Assembly (NCBI RefSeq): GCF_002865645.1
Contig: NW_020194638.1
Coordinates: 248,001 to 312,000, forward strand
Reading direction: 5' to 3'
Length of the DNA stretch: 64,000 nucleotides
DNA from: Hyaloscypha bicolor E
Taxonomy: Eukaryota; Ascomycota; Leotiomycetes; Helotiales; Hyaloscyphaceae
Part shown: piece by piece, positions 1 through 10,620 of the stretch
Position numbering within the stretch: position 1 is the first letter of the stretch
Layout of the letters: every line of letters begins with the position of its first letter
The notes under the pieces: model-generated
Told to the model about the DNA's origin: nothing
Databases searched by the model: none
The model's input: the letters and a program-made list of their open reading frames with translations, nothing else
Position numbers and translations under genes: made by a program

Positions 1-752
1 TAGACCGGGCTCTCGATATGGAAGCGTGTTTGTTTGCATGATACTAAGATCGTGGTTGCTGCTTCTTCGGTGGAGGTCGTCATTCTGCGGCCAACTTGTC
101 GAGAGATGATGTTGAAGCTGTATTTGAAAGCTCAATTGGGTCGTGAAAAACAATCAAAAATGAGAAAAGGGGAACCGAGAATAGAAGAAGGCCTTAAGGC
201 AGCAATCGTAAGGGGGGAAGGCGCGGAACATAATAAAGGGGAGTCGTTGGCCATCGGCTGTGGGGTCTGAACTCTGATCTCGGCCTGAGTAACGTTCTGA
301 CTCACAGCTGCAGTCGCCCAGATAGAAGAGTGAATCAGAATCCTTGATTGACCGGGGAGAACCAGCCGCAAGCAGTCTCGGGCTTCGATGCAGCCGTTGA
401 TGCAAGGAGGAGCAATTGAGTCATCAGGAATGAAGCAGCTTGTCGGCGGTAGCCTTTAAGGATAATTGCTTCTTCATCGCGAATTTATTCGGACGATGAG
501 GTGACGCGATGGTGGCTGGAGAACTGTCTCGGCAGTGGCGAGTGAGCCCTTTCACACGTGACAAGATAAAGTTTCACCTGCCCTGATTTATTTTCTAAAA
601 TACTGTAAGACGGGGTCTGGCAGGTAGCTCGTAAGCGAATAGATTCATTTCGTGAATGACAGTAAGATACAAGAAGGCGAAGCTAATTTCCTTGCCATTG
701 TTTCTCTTCATTTGGTAAGATCACATCCAGCCGCCCCTCACTCGCTGCTCTT
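1..752. other. intergenic, no gene recognised
   Basis: Short overlapping open frames exist on both strands, but none has a recognisable domain, a convincing ATG context or intron structure. The stretch lies downstream of the peptide transporter, which is transcribed leftward. Confidence 0.5.
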
Positions 753-2868
753 TTACTCACTCCCTACCTCCTCAACGACTCGATCTCCACTCTCCTCATC
801 ACTCGGTGCTCTCATTTTTGCATGAAACTGCGCACTCGGCAACAAATTCAACTTATCCTCCTCTCTATCCAACTTCCTATTATCAAGCCAAGACAGCACT
901 CCACCTGCCGCAGCCAACACAGAAACCAACCCATAATTCCACACCAGCAACGGATCCTCTGCCAGTGCAACAAGAGCCTGCGCCAACGCCGAGCTCAGCG
1001 CATTCATAAACAGCGCAACCGCCTGCACCGTACTCCGCATATTCGTCGGCGCCTTCGTGAACGCGTACTCCAGACTCGTGACACTCGCCATGATCTCGAG
1101 AATCCAATAAGCCCATACGGAAGAAGTTGTATCCAAACCGAAATATTCGCCACGAGGGGCTCGCCATTTTCGTCTTCGCAGGAATTCGCTCGGGTGCCGC
1201 ATGGGGACATGCGGTAAATGAACTCTTGCGTCACGCACGCGGAAATCATGGCAGATGAAGCGAGGAAGAAACCGCATGTGACGCGCTTTATAGGCGTGAA
1301 TTTGAAGCCGAGTTTTCGCAGGCCAGGATATACGATTTGGTCCATTATGGGAATGAGGAGCACGATGAAGAGCGGGTTGAAGTTGGAGACTATGTCGTTA
1401 GGGACGCCGCCCAGCTTCATGACGGCGGCTTGGGATGTGAGGTTGTTGGTCATTTGGCCGTAGGCGAGCCCTGGGATTGTTAATTGGGGAGGTGTGGTGC
1501 GGGAGTTGGGGAGAAGAGACGTACAGTAGAGAGGATACCAGAGGAAGACTTTGCAAGCTAGGAGGCCACGCCGCACTTCGTCAACCCAGGCGTCGTCAAA
1601 GATCATCCAGGCTGGTTTGGAGGCGCCGAGTCTGGACGGTTTGACGTCGTCCCAGAAGCCGGGTTGTTGCACGTTCTTGCGGCTGTGAATTATGTCGGTC
1701 ATGAGATCTGGAATTCTTGGATCGTGGCTTACAAAGTAATAGGATTCCATGACCATCGCTTCCTCATAACAAATCTCCAAAGCTTCATCGACTGGGCAAG
1801 CATTGAGCCGGTGGGTGGATACATGCGGTATCTGTTCCTGCAAGCAAAGATAACCATCGGACAGAGACCTAGAACTGTCAGTGGGGCAACAGGTTCACTA
1901 TTAGGGAAACCTACAAAGCATCAGGGTTGGAAGCAGGTAAGAAAGCCAGAAGCCAACATATTTCTCCGCATACACCATTCCGATGGATCCAGTCAAGGAA
2001 CCGACATTGATCATGAGATAAAAGTACAGATAGACACGTGAAATGGTGACAGCAGGGTCCATGATCACCCTTTCTCCCTTTTCAGTGGTCTTTACTCTCA
2101 TCACTGTCTTAGTACCTATAGAAAATTAGCGTCGTCAGCCTAATACTGCTGGAGACTCACATTGCTCGGCAATCAAAGGAGAAATATTCGACTTAAAACC
2201 GCCGACCCCAATCCCCATGATTACAATACCGATAGCGAATACAGTGATAGCACCTGTGGGATGGACAATTACTGCTGGGATGGCAGAAATGATCAAGATG
2301 ACATGACCAACGAGTACGATGGCGATGGAGACTTGGATCGTTCTCATACGGCCCCAGGACTGGTCGGCCATGTAGGCACCGAGGAGGGGCATTATGTAGG
2401 CCCAAAATGGGTTGCTGTCTACGTCAGTGTTTGGTAAAGCTGCACAGATCAAGAGGCTTACAAAGTAGTGGGGCCAATGGAGGCACGTTGACCCATTCCC
2501 AGAGCACCAGACTGCCTAGAGAACCCGCACCAGTCGATGACCCCTCTGGAAGAGGTTGCTGGATGAAGTTGACGACTGGAAGTGGTTAGATACATTTCCT
2601 CTGTAACGAAATGGGCTTGCCCACAAACTGCAGTGGTTCCATAGTACGAAAAATGTTCGCAGAGTTCCACAAACGCTACAGTATACGCTGTCCATGGAAT
2701 CTCTCCAGAGACTCGGCGTAGTGTAGCAAGCTCTTCCTCGGTAGGGTGTTCAAAATCATCGCTCCGGGTTGATGAACCGCTCCCAATACTCTCCTTTATC
2801 GGTGTGGGAAGTGTAGGCTCGTAGCCCTTGGCCACCTCCAAGGTCTCGAGATCGCTCGCCGCATTCAT
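753..2868 (-). pseudogene. PTR2: POT/PTR2-family peptide transporter with two frameshifts
   Basis: Proton-coupled di/tripeptide transporter of the plasma membrane (POT family, PTR2 type). The ATG is at 2868; an open frame extends upstream only from a TTG. Six introns can be placed: 2576-2624, 2415-2461, 2116-2160, 1875-1914, 1683-1732 and 1471-1524. After splicing the product shows family landmarks in order: ELCEHFSYYGT, FVNFIQQPLPEGSSTGAG, QSGALGMGQRAS, the GFWLSYLLPT helix, the WSWNP...FWDDVKPS loop, WYPLYW, and ASVTSLEYAFTKAP near the end, with an acidic cytoplasmic tail. Two single-base losses break the frame, one near 2515-2522 just before QSGALGMG and one near 1095-1100 just before EIMASVT. 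No alternative splice restores the second. Everything else, including all splice sites, is intact, so this is either a recently inactivated gene or one with two base-call errors. Confidence 0.8.
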
Positions 2869-3739
2869 GTTTGCTGCGTTGTAGGAACTTTGCGGTAAAA
2901 TGCCCAACTGCAGATCATCAAGAGCGCAATATCGACAATTTATATGTCCTCAAGACGTTGGCCGTCTCTAGTTGCTGTAACAGATTGGCCATTCTTCTCC
3001 ATATCAATTGAGGGGCTTCATCATGCCCGCATCTCTTATCACCTGCCAAAAGCGGGTAGCCAAGTGCCAAGTGCCATTGTCGATATATATCACAAGAAAT
3101 CCCACGTCCTTGGGAAGTTTCCTAAGTACCAACAAGCTCCTAAGGCGAGCAGGGCCAAGCTGGCCTTCCAGCAATGCCACTGCCGAGAAGAACTTCTCGA
3201 AACCGACAGTGGACGAAAAAGGAAGGTGCAAAGATAGCCAAGCGGAGCTCAATACAACACAAGAAACCAAGAATTCCATGAACCTGCAGATACCACTAGA
3301 TAGCAGATCGAAGGGGGTTGTTGGAGGGACAAGCGGAGCCAAGAAGCGCGACGAAAAGACTCGAAGATCAACGGTATTCTTGGAACCTCCACTCACCAGA
3401 GCGGAAGACAGGTGCATGACAAGACGAGCGGGGGATTATTTAGCATGTGGCAACCTCAATGGCTTCTTCCAAGACCTTTTCCCGAGGGGGGAGGCCCGAG
3501 AGAGGCACCGTCGAGGACAGCATCGCGTCAGAATCGCGTTTTGGTCATTTTCGCAGAATCTCCCCTCTTTCACGACCACGAGGAATGCGCACTGCCAGTA
3601 GTGCGGGCGTGTGATATCTTAGGCCGAAGATAACCTTGGTCAAGTGGTCAATTGCAGACGCGATGCAGGTTGTGAGCAATAGACTAAGGTGGGGACTGAT
3701 GGTTGAGTGGAGAGGAAGATTGCTTTGCATGCAGGAAAT
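2869..3739. other. intergenic, upstream of the peptide transporter
   Basis: Open frames of up to 197 codons occur on both strands, but they overlap each other antisense, lack domains and show no intron pattern. I regard the stretch as the transporter's upstream region. Confidence 0.4.
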
Positions 3740-4053
3740 TGTTGAAATTAGGGGCCTGAGGCCCCTAATAGGCTTAGTAAGCCCTGGAACCGAACGCCAT
3801 GGGGCTGTGCACTAGCTTAATACCCTGTCCAGCTGGAATACCCTGTATAGCTGGAATACCCTGTACGGCTGGAATACCCTGTATAGCTGTAATCGGTTCA
3901 GCTGGCATAGGGATTTAGTACATGTGACTTAGGGGGTTCAGGGCTATATATACGGGCTACTTACCACTGTAGAACAGCAGTCAATTCAGTATCGTTTACT
4001 TGGTTTACATTGCAAGCACGTGACCCTAGCTTTATTACTTAGCTAGTTCAACA
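3740..4053. mobile_element. solo LTR of a retrotransposon
   Basis: A 314-bp element that begins TGTTGAA and ends TTCAACA, so the ends are inverted and carry the TG...CA of LTRs. It is flanked on both sides by the same 5 bases, gaaat (3735-3739 and 4054-4058), the target duplication of an LTR-retrotransposon insertion. A TATA-like stretch (tatatata) lies at 3945-3952. There is no internal coding region or second LTR beside it, so it is a solo LTR left by recombination between two LTRs. Copia or Gypsy class cannot be decided. Confidence 0.88.
3821..3892 (+). repeat. four tandem 18-bp units inside the solo LTR
   Basis: Four head-to-tail copies of an 18-bp unit of the form taccctgtatagctggaa, with one to three differences between copies. 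They lie in the U3-like part upstream of the TATA-like stretch, a position where LTRs often carry repeated enhancer modules. The regulatory role is inference. Confidence 0.85.
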
Positions 4054-4901
4054 GAAATGCAGTTGATTTGTCATCACGTGACTAAAGTCGATTCGTTATA
4101 TCTCCTTTGTCTTGTACCTTGGAGCATACATCTCCCTTCGGTGTTTGCTAACGAGCTTTTTGAATACAATGAGAGCGGGTTCGGCTTTGCGGTTACGATT
4201 GCACCTAGCTTAATTATCCGACTTGTTTTTCGTCGGATATAATCTCGTCCATTTTGCCAATTCGTGATTTTACGAATGCGTTGTCGTACGCGCTGGCAAG
4301 CCATCTCTCAATCTTTTATAGCGATCGGTCTAGTTCATGTAATACAGTTGTCATTAAGAATCAGACAGGGAATAATTACTGGCTCTTGTAAACGAGAGGT
4401 TTCTCTTTCACGCTGAGGCTGTTATAGTTCGGTGTACGCCCTCGCGAACTGGACATGGCGGACTTTCAGCAGCAAGACAAAACTGGAGTGACGCGGATGT
4501 GCAAGACCATCAACCCCATTCTCAATAAGCTGCTTAGGCAAGTCTGGCTCTGAATCATATCAATATGCAATGGAGATTCTACGCGCTATCTACTTCTCAC
4601 GGTCTGGGTACACAAATCTAGATAACTATGACTAGCCGACAAGACAATCCCGCTCTCATTTTTGTGGAATCCATTGCACCGACCTGGAGCTCGAAACTTG
4701 AGGACATCCCGCAGGAACAATCAACGGAGGGGGAAAGTGACTCACTGGCCTTGTGTCGCCGCCCATTTTGACACTCAGCTACGAAGTACACGGATCCAAG
4801 CTTAGAAAAATTGATCTGGAACCGATTCTATTATTTGGCAATACGCAGAACAACCAAAACAAATTCGTTCAGGAACAAAGTCCACGACTTCCCCGGCCGC
4901 A
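4054..4901. other. intergenic, no gene recognised
   Basis: Only short frames without domain signatures. It follows the solo LTR and its target duplication and leads to the 3' end of the leftward NAD(P)-binding gene. Confidence 0.45.
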
Positions 4902-5588
4902 TCAATTGGCCACAACCACTGCGCTTTGGACGAAGAGTCCTTCGACCGCAACCTTGACCAGGAAGCTTGCCACACTAGCAACACTCACGCTGTCGGTCAA
5001 GCTCATTCCATCGCCCTTACTGCCCAGCGTTCTCACGTCCGTCTTCGTATCGGTCGGTTTCTGATCGTCGAATTGCAGCCTCACAGCCCTCACAAGAGTC
5101 CAATCCAGCTTCCTCAGCCGAATCTCCTTATCTACGAGGCCGTGATCCTCGAGCGCGTACTTGACGTTGGTCCACCCCAAGAATGCCTTGCTCAACCACG
5201 GTAGGTTACCCCATGAATCCCCGACACCTGCTGTCGACATCACTACAACGCGATAAATGCCGGCATGCTCCAGAACCTCGCAAACATTGGCGCACGAGTC
5301 GGCCAGGAAGCGAGGAGGTGAGATCTGAGCCGCGAAAGGGCTGTCGGACTTGCGGACTGTGTTCAATGTGATGATCGCTGCAGAAGGCGATAGAGGAGGC
5401 GCCGCGAGGAGAGCGCTGCGTATGTCGGATTTCGATAGTGGCGAGCCACTGACGATGGTGAGGCCAGGACGAGTGGTGAGGCTGCCAGAGGTACGCACAA
5501 GAGCTGCCGCTGTGTGGCCCTGAGAGAGTAATTCAGATACGACGTGCTGGCCGGTCCGTCCACTGGCGCCGAGGAGGAGGAAATGCAT
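4902..5588 (-). CDS. NAD(P)-binding Rossmann protein (NmrA/SDR-like)
   Basis: Single-exon gene of 228 codons. The ATG at 5588 is chosen because the dinucleotide-binding motif follows at once (LLLGASGRTGQHV, residues 4-16, GxxGxxG type); the frame extends further upstream only from a TTG. The family (NAD(P)H-binding, atypical SDR) includes NmrA-like redox sensors and small-molecule reductases. Other visible elements are VVVMSTAGVGDS in the central strand and LDWTLVRAVRL, the usual 'wt(i/l)vRp' strand of atypical SDRs. Substrate and pathway are not evident. It has no partner in an operon sense; the next gene, a regulator, also points left. Confidence 0.8.
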   Translation of the reverse strand: MHFLLLGASGRTGQHVVSELLSQGHTAAALVRTSGSLTTRPGLTIVSGSPLSKSDIRSALLAAPPLSPSAAIITLNTVRKSDSPFAAQISPPRFLADSCANVCEVLEHAGIYRVVVMSTAGVGDSWGNLPWLSKAFLGWTNVKYALEDHGLVDKEIRLRKLDWTLVRAVRLQFDDQKPTDTKTDVRTLGSKGDGMSLTDSVSVASVASFLVKVAVEGLFVQSAVVVAN

Positions 5589-6003
5589 GGCTTTCGGCGG
5601 TGAGAGGTGCCGTTGAGTACTCGTCTGCTTGTGCTTGTGGGAAGGCGAAGAGGCAACCCACAAAAGGGTGACATGGTTGCGGATCTATTTATGAAGCTGA
5701 CCAGTCCCCCAGAGCAGACGACCATGGCCGGTGAGGGGGGTGGTTCAGAGACAGAGTCAGCCGCTAATTGGCTTGTTCGGTCTGTATACTGCAATTGGAA
5801 GCCGCATGCAATCTTACGCACGCACGCCGACCGACTCATTTTTCGTCTCTTTCTACCTTGAACTGCACTAGGCCGCGTTCAATAGTGCCGCCGGCCTCCT
5901 CCCGCTCGACTTGCTAGCAATGGAGTTCGCGGGTTCCATTGATTGTAAAAAGACAAGAGTCAGGTGCGTGGCTAGGAAAGATTACGCCACTTTGGCATAA
6001 ATA

Positions 6004-7393
6004 TCAGCGCACTGTGGAGCGCTCCCCTCGACCACTACTAGTCCCACTGCACGTTATATAAGCCCTGACTCTTTCACCCACGTTGTTGGCTACCCCCTGC
6101 AATCGGTCGTTCTCAGTCCGCAGTTCGGCATAAAGATCTGGTGAGGAGTCTAGTGCCCCCAAGAGAACGATTTTTAGTATTAGATGGAAAAAGCGCAAGA
6201 AAGACACTGAAATAGGCTCAGGGCCAGGAGATCCGATCTCCGTCTGGACGAGTTCAAGATCAATGAGCCACGATTCTAAGGAGTCCAATAGAGCTGCTTT
6301 CTCGGATAGTAGTCGAAGAGCGCTTCCTACCAATTCGACTTGCGATACTTTGCCCAGGAATTCAAGCGTCGATGCAGCGATTCTTGTAAGCTCTGTCCGC
6401 ATGTCGGGTGCAATCGTGCGAAGATTGCAAGATTCAACAGGCTCTTGATGAGGCGAAATCAAAGACACAGACAACGTCGTCCCGCTTACGTCGGCTGCTG
6501 CTGGAGGATCCGCAAATTTACATGGTGCAGCAAACAGCTTAATGATGAAAACATCCAGGAAGGGTAGTTGGCCATGGTGTGCCGGCCTCAATTTGTTCGC
6601 GGCGACAAATTCTGGCCTTGCCCGGTACTCGTGCATAATCCTGAGTCCTCGAATGATATGCTGGGCCATAGCAGCGTAATTCTTCCGCACTTGCTCAATG
6701 CTGATGAAGACCTGGCAGCAAAGTAATGCCGACTTCAACCCGTTGGGGCCCGGAGATGACAAGTTAGACGCAAGACCCCCCAAAGCCATACTGTATTGCT
6801 GGAGGCCATAGTGATAGCTCGGGGTCTGCTGCGCGACAGACGCTCGACCGTCTCCGGACGTCTCGAGATCTTCCCGAAGAGCTCTGAGAGACAAGACTGC
6901 ATGTCGTATAGGTGGATCAGTCAAGCTAGCTTGGAGGACTTGCCTGGCTTCTTCGTCACAGCCCAGCTTCACGTCGAACATTGTTTTGGTTGAGAAGTAA
7001 CGGTTGAGAAGGTCGACGTCCCGGGGGGCGATCTCAATGATGGTGGGCGGGATGGGTTGTAAACCAACATGTGACTTGATGCCGCCAGCATGAGTGCTGT
7101 TGATGGATTGGCTGGTAAAAAATCTAAAGGGGGACTCGTAGCCGTCGCAAGTACGACCAGTGTTGACACATTTGTGGCAGAACGGCTTATTCTCGTCGCA
7201 TTTGACCTTCCTAATTCTATTGCTGATTGAGCACAATCACTGCAGAGCTGACCTCCCGTCTAAATCCACAGTCTTGGGGTGTAGACCGGTGATTGGATAT
7301 GTCCACTATGACTGACCTGCAGGTTGCACAACCAGTTTTCACCTTGGTTCTACATTCAATGTTCCGTTTGCGGGTGACAACGCTTCCGGCCAT
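6004..7393 (-). CDS. Zn(II)2Cys6 transcription factor
   Basis: Two exons (7393-7317 and 7216-6004; intron 7217-7316), 429 residues. The splice joins two halves of a Zn2Cys6 binuclear cluster: Cys22, Cys25, Cys32, Cys39, Cys42, Cys49 (CX2CX6CX6CX2CX6C), with basic residues IRKVK between the second and third cysteines. The remaining about 370 residues resemble the helical regulatory region of fungal-specific factors. A sequence-specific nuclear DNA-binding protein is expected; targets are unknown. The start is the only ATG upstream of the cluster in this frame (MAGSVVTRKRN); an upstream open stretch begins with TTG. The glutathione S-transferase lies divergently 460 bp away and could be a target, but nothing in the sequence shows this. 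Confidence 0.85.
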
Positions 7394-7855
7394 CGTTGTT
7401 GGGATAGTCACGCTTGTCGCGCAACACCCTTCAGACAAGAGGAACAATCGTAGCTAGCAAGAAATCCGAGCAGACGAATCAACTGATGCGGCATGATTCA
7501 TCACCGGGACCATGAGGAAGGCGAGTTGGACTCGCTTTAAATAGTTGAGGTCCGAGGAACAGGCGTCGGCGCTAGCTCGATTGGGTAGCGAAAGCGAACC
7601 CACCAATCATACATGCTGTTGGAAGGCCTTTATCCTTCATCCAGCACACGCCAAGGTGTGGCTGCGTTCCGAGTTGTCTTGATAGAAGTGAAGGCACCCG
7701 GGCTCTGCAGATACCACTAGCTCCTGCTCTCGGCGAGATGTCTTCGGCTTATATACCGAGTGGCTAGCCCGATCTCTCTCGAAATGAGTACTTACACAAT
7801 GTCGAGGCTTACAAACAGCCCCAGATTCGCGTCGAAACTACTGTACAGCTCGAAA
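7394..7855. promoter_or_regulatory. divergent promoter region between regulator and GST
   Basis: This 460-bp gap separates the leftward Zn2Cys6 gene from the rightward GST gene, so it must hold both promoters. A TATA-like stretch (tatata) is at 7750-7755, about 100 bp before the preferred GST start. No specific operator could be identified. Confidence 0.4.
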
Positions 7856-8677
7856 ATGCCAGCTTTTACTCTGTATGGCTCTCGCGGTTCGACCAACACC
7901 GATCGTGTCCGCCTGACTCTCGCCGAAGGTGGCTTTACGGATTACGAACTCGTGCTTCTCAACCTTCAAAAGGGGGAGCAAAAGGTGGGTGAACTGTTTC
8001 TCTTGGAAGACGATGCGACTTCTCCTGGCGTGAGCAAATTGAATATCGTATCGAGCCTCAAAATTTCTTCTCACTCATCAAATATTTGTTCCCTTCCTAC
8101 AACGTTCGATTCTCGTGGGAGCTAACGCTGTTGCACCCAGTCCAAAGAACACGAGAAACGTCACCCGTGGGGTAAAATACCCGCAATAACTTCCGCCGAG
8201 GGGTTCACTCTCTACGAGAGTCGCGCAATCTGCAAATACCTCGCAACAAAGTACTCTTTTCCACTTCTACCCTCCGACTCCGACGTCGAAGCTGCGGCGC
8301 TGTTCGACCAGGCGCAGTGCGCAGAAATGCTCTACTTCGCAGAGCCTGCAGGTAGAATCGCATTCGAGAAATTTGCCAAAAGATTCATGGGGCTGCATCC
8401 CGATGACGCCGTTGTCTCAAATGCACTGCGGTCGGTCGAGATGTTTTTCGACATTGCGGAACGTCTCTTACACCACAAAGACTACATGGCTGGAAATGAC
8501 TTCACTCTCGTGGATATCTACTACATTCCGCTGATCCAAAGACTTTTCACATGCGGGTATGGAGATATCATCGACAGTCGCGAAGCTGTGAGTGCTTGGT
8601 GGGACCGCTGCGTGAATCGGCCAGCCATACAGAGGATGTTGGCCGCTGACAAGGAGGCTGCGGTTGCTGCGGCATGA
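7856..8677 (+). CDS. glutathione S-transferase
   Basis: Two exons (7856-7984 and 8141-8677; intron 7985-8140), 221 residues. The N-terminal thioredoxin-like domain starts MPAFTLYGSRGSTNTDRV and contains PWGKIPA (the cis-Pro segment) and ESRAICKYLA, which matches the glutathione gamma-glutamyl contact ESxAI. The C-terminal helical domain contains GNDFTLVDIYYIPLIQR, the N-capping/hydrophobic staple region of GSTs. It probably conjugates glutathione to electrophiles in the cytosol. An in-frame ATG at 7784 would add 24 residues; the start at 7856 is preferred because it fits the usual family N-terminus. The intron is longer than its neighbours (156 bp). Confidence 0.88.
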
Positions 8678-8879
8678 ATGTGAGAAGTTGTGTAGCTACT
8701 TTTGTGCTGCTACCAAGATGGTTACACGCGGAATCAACGCAGCTCCAGCACGTAGTCATGGCTTTTGCAGGCAGTGAATTGGTCTAGAGCAGACCAGACA
8801 ATGTCAGGTTTGCAAAATATGTTTAAGAGTAAAAGCCATTAAAGTACAAGAACCTTTTCCGGAAGTTGTATTATTAACG

Positions 8880-9290
8880 ACTTAGACCTGGCATAAGCGA
8901 ATCACGTGATGGCATTAAGGAAGTTTAAACCCATTATTAGTAAACTTTAAAGTATATATAAGAGGTCACGTGTTTATACTATCTTTCTAATTTATAATAG
9001 CGTATATTAGCTAATTAAAATAATTAAAATAATTTATTACTAAATGTAATATATATAACTTAAAAGAATATATAATTAAATTATAAAAAAGAGTTTTTTT
9101 AAGAATATTAAAATATATAATTATAAGAGCTCTTTAAGTTATATATAACTTTAGTTTATAATTCAAATATTAATAATCTTGAAATAAAAATATTTAATAT
9201 ATTATATTTAATTAATATTACTTAAATTATTTAGACTCTTATTTAAGACCATTAAATAATCAAATAAATAAACAATCAAATCGCCTCTCG
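8880..9290. other. AT-rich, RIP-like island
   Basis: About 400 bp of almost pure A/T with abundant TA steps and no coding capacity. It begins beside two CACGTG palindromes (8903-8908 and 8968-8973). The composition resembles RIP-mutated repeats, but no ends or target duplication were found. Confidence 0.5.
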
Positions 9291-10034
9291 TGAGTGCTTT
9301 GCTTGTAGAACAGAAAAGGGGAAACCAAATGCCAGTATCGCTAGAAGCAGCAAAACATCTTCTTGCAGACATTCAAAGCAGGCCTGTCCAGGCTAGTTAA
9401 AGCAGTGCTAAATTTTATCAGGCGCAGGTTAAGTAGTAAATAGGGAGAATTCACCTGGAAATTTTATTCTATTGCTGTCAAATATAAATATTGTTTTAGC
9501 ATAACATGCAAATGCTGCAATAGTGGCGAAACAAACAGGAACAATGCTAGACCAAATAGAGAAGAAATAAGGAAAGGGGTGTGTTTTGACACAGGTATCG
9601 CGCGCAACTATCTGTAAAACGCACTCGGATTTCCCTCCGATTCTCACAACCTGCAGAACGGTATTGAAGTATTGTGTATTTCGTGCTAGCGTAATTGCCA
9701 TTCGCAATTTCTCTCTCAGGTTATACTATCATCCGAAAATGATAAAACTAGCGGTAAAGCCGAAGATGATGAGAGAATCAGGGAGTTTGGGGTTCACGAG
9801 AGAGGTGATTATTAATCTACGTAGAATCTTGGTGGCTTCAGTAACACCTCTCGGGTATAGCAAGCTGATCTGCCTCGCGAGAGACAAAAGGAAACGGTCC
9901 TGTATTTAACTTCGGCAGTCTAGCTGGGCTATTGTAGATAATTCGCTTGGTACACTTACTAGAGTTCACTTCCTTCGAAAGTTTCGGGATGCAGGCCCTT
10001 AAATCTCTCTCCATTATCCTATGTCCAGCCAAAG
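9291..10034. other. intergenic, no gene recognised
   Basis: Normal-composition DNA with short frames up to 107 codons on both strands and no domain or intron signature. It directly borders the hAT insertion. Confidence 0.4.
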
Positions 10035-10042
10035 ATCCATCT

Positions 10043-10060
10043 CAGTGTGGGCTCCGATAA
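10043..10060 (+). repeat. left terminal inverted repeat of the hAT element
   Basis: Eighteen bases identical to the complement of 15274-15291, preceded by the target duplication at 10035-10042. Confidence 0.92.
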
Positions 10061-10180
10061 ATTATCGATCGGGATTATCGATTAGTAATCGTTATCGGCT
10101 AAGCGATTAATAAACGATCGATATCGATAATTATTGTCGATAAAAGTGGGCCCAGCTATTAAACGAGCCCCATTACGGCT

Positions 10181-10620
10181 TTCTAGTTTAATTATAAACC
10201 GATTAGTATTAAGATTAGTATAAAAGTATACTATTATTACTATACTATTAGACTTTTTAACTTTTTATTTAATAGTCTATTATATAATATAGACTAGCTA
10301 GTATCTAATCCAGTTATTAATAATTTTATTAATAAAAGTGAGCCCAGCCAGCCCTTAAGCGAGCCCTATTACCTCGATAATTATTAATAAAAGTGGGCCC
10401 AGCCAGCCCTTAAGCGAGCCCTATCGCCTCAATAATTATTAATAAAAGTGGGCCCAGCTAGCTATTAAGCAAGTCCTATTATATGAATATCTCGCTTTCT
10501 AGTTTAATTATAAACTAATTAGTATAAAGATTAGTATAAAAGTAGACTATTATAAATATACTATTATATTTTCTATTTAATAGTCTATTATATAATATAG
10601 ACTAGCTAGTATTTAATACG
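10181..10620 (+). repeat. about 120-bp direct duplication inside the hAT element
   Basis: The stretch starting ttctagtttaattataaac at 10181 recurs at 10497 with point differences and small indels, and both copies run to tatagactagctagtat. The three 55-bp tandem units lie between them, so a composite unit was duplicated before the mutations accumulated. Confidence 0.75.
10334..10498 (+). repeat. three 55-bp tandem units in the left subterminal region
   Basis: Three head-to-tail copies starting at 10334, 10389 and 10444, each beginning aaaagtgggcccagc (the first reads aaaagtgagcccagc) and separated by a cgataattattaat-like spacer. A fourth, diverged copy of the start lies near 10143. They are unusually GC-rich for this element because of the gggccc core. 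They could be binding modules for the transposase (inference). Confidence 0.8.

Noticed and set aside
132..405. Overlapping open frames on both strands at the left edge
   Set aside because: They overlap antisense to each other, lack domains and splice structure, and two begin at non-ATG codons.
2458..2625. Longer first intron in the peptide transporter that would restore the frame
   Set aside because: It would remove the conserved FVNFIQQPLPEGSSTGAG segment and cannot explain the second frameshift.
3004..3601. 137- and 197-codon frames on opposite strands
   Set aside because: Mutually antisense, compositionally odd and without any recognisable motif; more likely the transporter's upstream region.
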